Source of the DNA: Pseudomonadota bacterium
GTDB lineage: Bacteria; Pseudomonadota; Alphaproteobacteria; Rhizobiales; Hyphomicrobiaceae
Direction: 5' to 3'
Assembly (NCBI GenBank): GCA_023423275.1
Contig: JAFAFW010000110.1
Span: forward strand, 153,595 to 217,594
Length of the DNA: 64,000 nucleotides
In this document: positions 59,184 to 64,000 of the stretch, one piece after another
Layout of the letters: every line of letters begins with the position of its first letter
Numbering within the stretch: position 1 is the first letter of the stretch
The notes under the pieces: generated by a model
Databases searched by the model: none
Seen by the model: the letters and a program-made list of their open reading frames with translations, nothing else
Told to the model about the DNA's origin: nothing
Program-made: the position numbers and the translations under genes

Positions 59184-60407
59184 TCAGGAGCCCGAAGCAG
59201 ATTGCTTTGGCGGCTTTGCCCATAGCCACAGAATGCCCAAAACGAGCAGAGCGACGAGCCCCTGGAGCCCCATGACCCGCAGCGCTTCGACAGTCGTGTA
59301 GTGATCGAACAGACGGCCGGTGTTGTAGAACCCGATCGTCGACGTGCCGATGAAGATCGCGAGAAAGCCGCTGGCTCGGCCGCGCATTTCCGGCGGCGAG
59401 AGCATGTACACCAGAGCGTACTGGGAGGCTGCGAACGCGGCCGATGCCGCACCGAGCAACAGCAATCCGACGACGACCGATCCCAGGACCAGCCACGCCG
59501 ACAGGCCGAGCAGGATACCGAGAAAACTCAGCACTCCGAAGTAATAGAGCGGGATGAGCGACCGCTGTCCGGCCGTCATCGCGATCAGGAGTGCGCCCAG
59601 CGTGCCGCCAATACCTTCGCATGCCGACAACGCACCGATCGCCGTGGGCGACAGGCCGAACTCCCGTTCTCCGATGACAGGCACCATGGTCAGCGCCGGA
59701 AAGCCCCAGACATTGAAGACCACCGTGATGCCGAGGACGATCATCAGCGGCCGATTGCGCAGGAGTTCTATCGGCGGAAGCAGCATGCGAAACGGCGACG
59801 GCCGGCTGGGCGCCGGTGCCGACGTCACAGGTTGCGGCGCGGCCTCGATCCGCGCCGAAAGCAAGGCGCAGACGAGATAGCCAAAGGTGCCGATGAAGAA
59901 GATGCCCGTGATCCCCGACCACTGGTAGAAGACGCCGCCCAGCAACGGGCCGAGGGTGCGCATGACGAACATGGTCGAGCTGTCGAGACTGGTTGCTGCC
60001 GTGATGTGCTGGCTGCCGACCTTATCGACCATGAGCTGCCGGCGCAGCGGCATGTCCGTTGTCCAGACGAAACCGGACAAGGCCGAATACAGCAGAACGA
60101 CGCCGTAACCGGCCATGCCGAAAGCCGCGACCAGAGCCAGCACGGCGGATGCCGCGAAGGCCGCGGCATAGCCGATCACCAACATGCGTCGGCGGTCAAA
60201 GTAGTCCGCCAGTGCACCGACAGCTACGCCGAGAAGAATGTAGGGCAGCATGCGTACGATCGCGACCAGCGCGACGAGAGGGGGCGATTTCGTCACCTCG
60301 TAGGCGAAAACGCCCAGCGCCAGGAATTCCAGCCAGCGCGCAAGACCAACTGCCGCGCCGATCACCCACAAACGGCGGTAATCGGGCACGGCAAAAAGCA
60401 CGCGCAT
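59184..60407 (-). CDS. MFS transporter of the enterobactin-exporter-like (MFS_3) type
   Basis: This 407-residue protein has twelve spans: PDYRRLWVIGAAVGLARWLE starts it, motif A-like VGALADYFDRRRMLVIGYA lies near 60-80, and RGRASGFLAIFIGTSTIG is the mid-C-terminal loop. The branch includes EntS-like exporters and many uncharacterised drug or metabolite carriers. ATG 60407 is chosen because the family starts just before the PDYRRLW motif; an upstream extension has no sense. The substrate is unknown. Confidence 0.87.
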   Translation of the reverse strand: MRVLFAVPDYRRLWVIGAAVGLARWLEFLALGVFAYEVTKSPPLVALVAIVRMLPYILLGVAVGALADYFDRRRMLVIGYAAAFAASAVLALVAAFGMAGYGVVLLYSALSGFVWTTDMPLRRQLMVDKVGSQHITAATSLDSSTMFVMRTLGPLLGGVFYQWSGITGIFFIGTFGYLVCALLSARIEAAPQPVTSAPAPSRPSPFRMLLPPIELLRNRPLMIVLGITVVFNVWGFPALTMVPVIGEREFGLSPTAIGALSACEGIGGTLGALLIAMTAGQRSLIPLYYFGVLSFLGILLGLSAWLVLGSVVVGLLLLGAASAAFAASQYALVYMLSPPEMRGRASGFLAIFIGTSTIGFYNTGRLFDHYTTVEALRVMGLQGLVALLVLGILWLWAKPPKQSASGS

Positions 60408-60608
60408 CGCAGAGGTGGGGTGGATCACTTGAATGGCAATGAGACCAGGGGTTCGAAACCGGGAGCATTGCCTGAAAACTAAGCGCTTGTCGATCACGAG
60501 TGAAGCACGGTGCCGCACAACTGATCACACACATCAGCATGGCGTCCGCACATCGGCAGCGGACCGGCCTGGGCAGATCTGATGGATCTGTCCAGGCCGC
60601 CGCAGCGG

Positions 60609-60863
60609 TCAGATGAGTTCTGCCCCCGCGCTTTTGAGCCGCTCCACGATGCTCTCGCTGATTCCCGGCACACGCTGCACGTCGTCCCAGTTCTGGAAAG
60701 GACGCCGTTGGATCAGGGCCTCCACGCGCGCGGGGCCGACTTCCGATAGTCCCACCAGCAGATCCGCCGGCGCCGTGTTCAAGTTGACCATCTCGCGGCA
60801 GCACACGCTCACGTATGCTGCGTCGCCCTGGGAGTAGATGCGCCCGATGATCGCGTTCGTCAT
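60609..60863 (-). CDS. Small helix-hairpin-helix protein (ComEA-like)
   Basis: This 84-residue protein carries a double helix-hairpin-helix: VNLNTAPADLLVGLSEVGPA (about 26-45) and PFQNWDDVQRVPGISESIVE (about 55-75). This is the ComEA-type module that binds DNA backbone without sequence preference. It has no signal peptide or membrane anchor, unlike ComEA of competent bacteria, so it is probably a cytoplasmic DNA-binding protein. It starts at ATG 60863; longer starts up to 61001 overlap the cfa end. Confidence 0.75.
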   Translation of the reverse strand: MTNAIIGRIYSQGDAAYVSVCCREMVNLNTAPADLLVGLSEVGPARVEALIQRRPFQNWDDVQRVPGISESIVERLKSAGAELI

Positions 60864-60981
60864 GTGGCTGCCCCTCATTGCCCAAAAACTGGTCGGTAAC
60901 GTGCGGGAATCTGGTTGGTTCCACACACAACGATTGGGCAGCAACTGCACAAAGAATGCGGATGGAAATGAGGCCTTACGT

Positions 60982-62289
60982 CTACCGATAAAGATCGGCA
61001 CGCGTCGGAGGCAGTGCTGGCGGGCGTTTGGCGTTGCGGCTCACGAGAGTTTGAAAAAGCCTCAGCGTTCCGCGCGAAAACGCGAGTGACACACCAGCGA
61101 GATATGCGACCCAGATGCGGTATTTTTCCTCACCCACAAATGCGATCGCCTTCTCGCGCTCGGCCGTCAGGCGCTCGCACCACAGTTTGCAGGTGCGCGC
61201 ATAATGCAACCGCCACGCTTCGATATCCTGCACTTCGAATCCGGCGCGTTCCATGGCCACCGCGGAGTGGCCGATGTCATCCAACTCGCCGCCCGGGAAG
61301 ATATACTTCGCAATCGCGCGCTTTTCCGGACGCATCCGCCCACCGTACCAAGACGTCGGACGTGGTGCGCGACGTGAGATCGCATGGTTGAGAAACAGAC
61401 CGTCCTCGGTCAGCAGCGCCCGCACCTTGCTCATGTACTTCGGAATGTTCGCGACGCCGATATGCTCATACATGCCGATAGAGGCGATCTTGTCGAATTT
61501 GCCACTGACGGATTCGTAGTCCTTCAGTTCCAGCGTCACGCGCCCTTCAAGTCCCAGCTTTGCGACTTTCTCGCGCGCATAAGCGAGCTGCTCCTCCGAC
61601 AGCGTGATGCCGTGCGCCTTAACACCATGATGCAGCGCAGCGTGACAGACGAGCCCGCCCCAACCGCAGCCGATGTCGAGGAATGTGTCACCGGGTTTGA
61701 GCCGCAGCTTGCGGCAGATCATCTCAAGCTTGTCGCGCTGCGCGGTGGCGATATCGTTGGTCCAATCCGTGTAATACGCACACGAATAGACCATCTCCGG
61801 ATCGAGAAAGAGCGCGTAGAAGTCGTTGGACAGGTCGTAATGAAACTGCACGAACGCCTTGTTGTCGCGCTTACTTTGCGAGCGTCCCGTGATCTCACCG
61901 CCGAAACCGTGCGCATCCGGCGGCTTCGCGGCAGGCTCCAATAGAAATGGCGTGAGCGACTTCAGCATCGCCAGCTTGCTCAATCCCTTGAGGCTGCCAC
62001 TGCTGCCCTTGGACTGGAGCTGCTCTCCGAAATCGATGATCGTGCCGCCGGAAAAATCGATCCGCCCGTCGATGTAGTGGCGGATCATGTTGTCGAGCGT
62101 CGGCCGTCGCAGAATGGCACCGATGACGCCCGGTCCCGAAATCGACAGCGTGAAGGGACCAGTGACATTGCGACCAAGAGGCACGAGCGAGCCGTCCCAG
62201 AGTCGCACCGACGCGTCGAGATCGAGCTTCTCGGCGAGAAGCCCAATCAATTGCCGCGCCGCCGCGAGCTGGCGTTCGCTCTTTGTCAT
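60982..62289 (-). CDS. cfa: Cyclopropane-fatty-acyl-phospholipid synthase
   Basis: This 435-residue SAM-dependent methyltransferase has an N-terminal lipid-binding domain (about 1-100), AFVQFHYDLSNDFYALFLDP, the SAM motif LDIGCGWGGL (about 205-214), YESVSGKFDKIASIGMYEHI and YIFPGGELDDIGHS. It transfers a methylene group to unsaturated acyl chains of membrane phospholipids, often in stationary phase or acid stress. ATG 62289 is chosen because GGGGGCGGG stands just before it. It has no operon partner of known lipid function. Confidence 0.93.
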   Translation of the reverse strand: MTKSERQLAAARQLIGLLAEKLDLDASVRLWDGSLVPLGRNVTGPFTLSISGPGVIGAILRRPTLDNMIRHYIDGRIDFSGGTIIDFGEQLQSKGSSGSLKGLSKLAMLKSLTPFLLEPAAKPPDAHGFGGEITGRSQSKRDNKAFVQFHYDLSNDFYALFLDPEMVYSCAYYTDWTNDIATAQRDKLEMICRKLRLKPGDTFLDIGCGWGGLVCHAALHHGVKAHGITLSEEQLAYAREKVAKLGLEGRVTLELKDYESVSGKFDKIASIGMYEHIGVANIPKYMSKVRALLTEDGLFLNHAISRRAPRPTSWYGGRMRPEKRAIAKYIFPGGELDDIGHSAVAMERAGFEVQDIEAWRLHYARTCKLWCERLTAEREKAIAFVGEEKYRIWVAYLAGVSLAFSRGTLRLFQTLVSRNAKRPPALPPTRADLYR

Positions 62290-62310
62290 CCCGCCCCCTG
62301 TTGCCACGTG

Positions 62311-63615
62311 CTACGCAGCGGCCTGCAGCTGCGCGGCGCGCGTGCCTTCCATAATGGCAGCGACGCCCATACCGCCCGCGGTGCAGATGGAAATCAAGCC
62401 CCTGCCACCTTGTTGTGACAGCAGCTTGGCGAGATTGGCCATGATTCGTGCGCCGGTGGCAGCAAAAGGATGGCCATAGGCCAGCGACGATCCTTTGATG
62501 TTGAGCTTGGCCCGATCGATCGAACCCAGCGGATGATCCTTGCCTAGAACCCGCTTGCAGTATTCGGGATCTTCCCAGGCTTTCAGCGTCGCCAGCACCT
62601 GCGCGGCAAATGCCTCGTGGATCTCGTAGTAATCGAAGTCCTGCAGCTTCATGCCGACGCGGTCGAGCATCTGCGAGACGGCAATGGTCGGCGCCATCAG
62701 CAGCCCCTCACCGGCCGGGAAATTCAAAGCAGCGGTCTGATAGGCGGTGAGGTAGGCCAGCACCGGCAGGCCATGTTTCGCAGCCCATTCCTCCGACGCC
62801 AGCAGCACGGCGGCGGCGCCATCCGTCAACGGTGTCGAGTTGGCGGCCGTCAGCGTCCCGCGCGCAGACTTTTCGAACGCCGGCTTGAGCGTCGCCAGCT
62901 TCTCCAGGTTGATGTCCTCGCGCATGTTGTTGTCGCGAAACACACCGGCGTAGGGCATCACCAGATCGTCCTGCCATCCCGAGGCATAGGCCTCAGCCGC
63001 CTTCTTATGGCTCTCGTAAGCAAGCTGATCCTGCTCGGGGCGGCCGATATGAAAATCCTGCGCCATCAGCTCGGTATGCTGCCCCATCGACAACCCCGTG
63101 CGCGGCTCGCTGACGTTCGGCGGCTGCGGCGCGAGTTCGGCTGGTGACAGACCGTTGAACACCTTGATCTTCTCCCAGACGGTTTTCTTCTGGGTCATCT
63201 CGGAGAGGCGCTTGGAAAATTTCTTGGAGAAGACGATCGGCGCATCCGACGTCGTATCCGATCCCATGGCGATGCCGCATTCGATCTGACCCGAGGCGAT
63301 GTTGCCCGCGATGCTCATGGCCGCCTGCAAGCTGGTGCCGCACGCCTGGATCATGGTGATGCCCGGCGTCGTCGGCGCAAGGCCGGAACCGATCACCGCT
63401 TCACGCGCGATGTTCCAGACCTTCGAATGTGTGACGACCGCGCCGCCGATCACCTCATCGATATGCACGCCCTTGAGGCGAAACTTATCGACCATGCCGT
63501 TCAGCGTGGCCGTCATCATGTCGAGATTGGATTGATCGGCATAAAGTGTATTCGAGCGGCAGAACGGAATGCGCACGCCCCCGAGCACGGCAACACGGCG
63601 AAGGGTCCCAGCCAT
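62311..63615 (-). CDS. Acetyl-CoA C-acyltransferase (thiolase, FadI/MFP-beta type)
   Basis: This 434-residue thiolase has the catalytic Cys92 in IQACGTSLQAAMS, the His of YYEIHEAFAAQ near 320, and the second Cys in SICTAGGMGVAAI near 412. It cleaves 3-ketoacyl-CoA in beta-oxidation. The length and loop match the FadI partners of trifunctional-type complexes. It lies 49 bases downstream of the FadJ/FadB-like gene on the same strand, so they form a beta-oxidation pair. The start is ATG 63615. Confidence 0.93.
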   Translation of the reverse strand: MAGTLRRVAVLGGVRIPFCRSNTLYADQSNLDMMTATLNGMVDKFRLKGVHIDEVIGGAVVTHSKVWNIAREAVIGSGLAPTTPGITMIQACGTSLQAAMSIAGNIASGQIECGIAMGSDTTSDAPIVFSKKFSKRLSEMTQKKTVWEKIKVFNGLSPAELAPQPPNVSEPRTGLSMGQHTELMAQDFHIGRPEQDQLAYESHKKAAEAYASGWQDDLVMPYAGVFRDNNMREDINLEKLATLKPAFEKSARGTLTAANSTPLTDGAAAVLLASEEWAAKHGLPVLAYLTAYQTAALNFPAGEGLLMAPTIAVSQMLDRVGMKLQDFDYYEIHEAFAAQVLATLKAWEDPEYCKRVLGKDHPLGSIDRAKLNIKGSSLAYGHPFAATGARIMANLAKLLSQQGGRGLISICTAGGMGVAAIMEGTRAAQLQAAA

Positions 63616-63664
63616 CAGCTCTCTCCATCGGTTCCCCCACCCGTCAACGGAGAGGGATCAAATC

Positions 63665-64000
63665 TCATTCTGCCGCAGTCGGCTGCGAAATCACGGCGGG
63701 CACCATTTCCGACGCCCGATAATGCAATGGCCCGCCGCGGACCGGCGCAAAGCCGGTGCCGAAGATCACACCCGCATCGACGAGATCGGCATTGGCGACA
63801 ACGCCTTCGTCGCGGCAACGCTCGCACTCGGCAATCAGCGGTTCGACGAGCTCCTTGCCGAGGCGCTCCAGGCTCGCCTGATCATAGGTTTTCTCGGCTT
63901 TCTGCGGACGTCCATCCTTCCAGACATAGAAGCCTTCGCCGGTTTTCTTGCCAAGCTTGCCTTGCGCGACCATGCGGTCGAGTTCGGAGCCTTCGCTCGC
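63665..64000 (-). CDS. 3-hydroxyacyl-CoA dehydrogenase (FadJ/FadB-type), C-terminal end only
   Basis: The frame is open to the window edge and its 5' part lies outside. The visible 111 residues include GKLGKKTGEGFYVWKDGRPQ, the loop typical of the 3-hydroxyacyl-CoA dehydrogenase C-terminal domain, then VVANADLVDAGVIFGTGFAP with FRGGPL-like RGGPLHY. This is the second dehydrogenase C-domain repeat of multifunctional fatty-acid oxidation proteins. It precedes the thiolase on the same strand. Confidence 0.9.
   Translation of the reverse strand, partial: ASEGSELDRMVAQGKLGKKTGEGFYVWKDGRPQKAEKTYDQASLERLGKELVEPLIAECERCRDEGVVANADLVDAGVIFGTGFAPVRGGPLHYRASEMVPAVISQPTAAE

Overview
The window reads as one contig of a GC-rich alphaproteobacterium, most likely a member of the Hyphomicrobiales close to Bradyrhizobium, Rhodopseudomonas or Afipia. 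Supporting signs are the YcjX/DUF697 pair, the OpgGH pair, the tripartite tricarboxylate transporter set with a Bug-type binding protein, many ATGA stop/start overlaps, and a REP-like palindrome of a kind common in that group. The placement is inference from gene content; no 16S gene is present.

Region 1 (1-5.1 kb) is the edge of an integrated element. It holds the end of a membrane/coiled-coil protein, a MarR-like regulator, an HNH-like nuclease, a tyrosine integrase, a broken tRNA-Arg 3' end that looks like an attachment scar, and a large serine recombinase whose last codons run into that scar.

Region 2 (5.1-22.6 kb) is a metal and metallophore uptake island with heavy damage. It contains a headless MFS importer, two FAD monooxygenases, the cation exporter DmeF, a chimera of an AztD-like metallochaperone with half a TonB-dependent receptor, DUF454, a zrgA/ABC/DUF3299 zinc operon behind a good Zur box, a TonB fragment, a large receptor, and a FatBCD-type siderophore importer that has lost its ATPase. 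At least seven genes carry small deletions or fusions.

Region 3 (22.6-46.5 kb) is ordinary chromosome: secreted small proteins, tRNA-Lys, an M20 amidohydrolase, YidB and GlsB proteins, an Ldh-SAF-UxaA catabolic trio resembling sulfolactate modules, a DMT exporter, an MBL hydrolase, UspA, an amidase, YcjX/DUF697, OpgGH for periplasmic glucans, a LuxR solo, KDG kinase and UDP-glucose dehydrogenase.

Region 4 (46.5-48.8 kb) is a small, apparently lower-GC insert with a four-segment membrane protein ending in a D5-like winged helix. It is followed by a dense row of hairpins and a 22-codon ORF bracketed by two terminators.

Region 5 (48.8-64 kb) is catabolic: an HSL-type hydrolase, a dimethylformamidase-like large subunit, an L,D-transpeptidase, a TctCBA transporter with an enoyl-CoA hydratase, a PQQ sugar dehydrogenase, an MFS protein, a helix-hairpin-helix protein, a cyclopropane synthase, a thiolase and the end of a FadJ/FadB-like enzyme running off the window.
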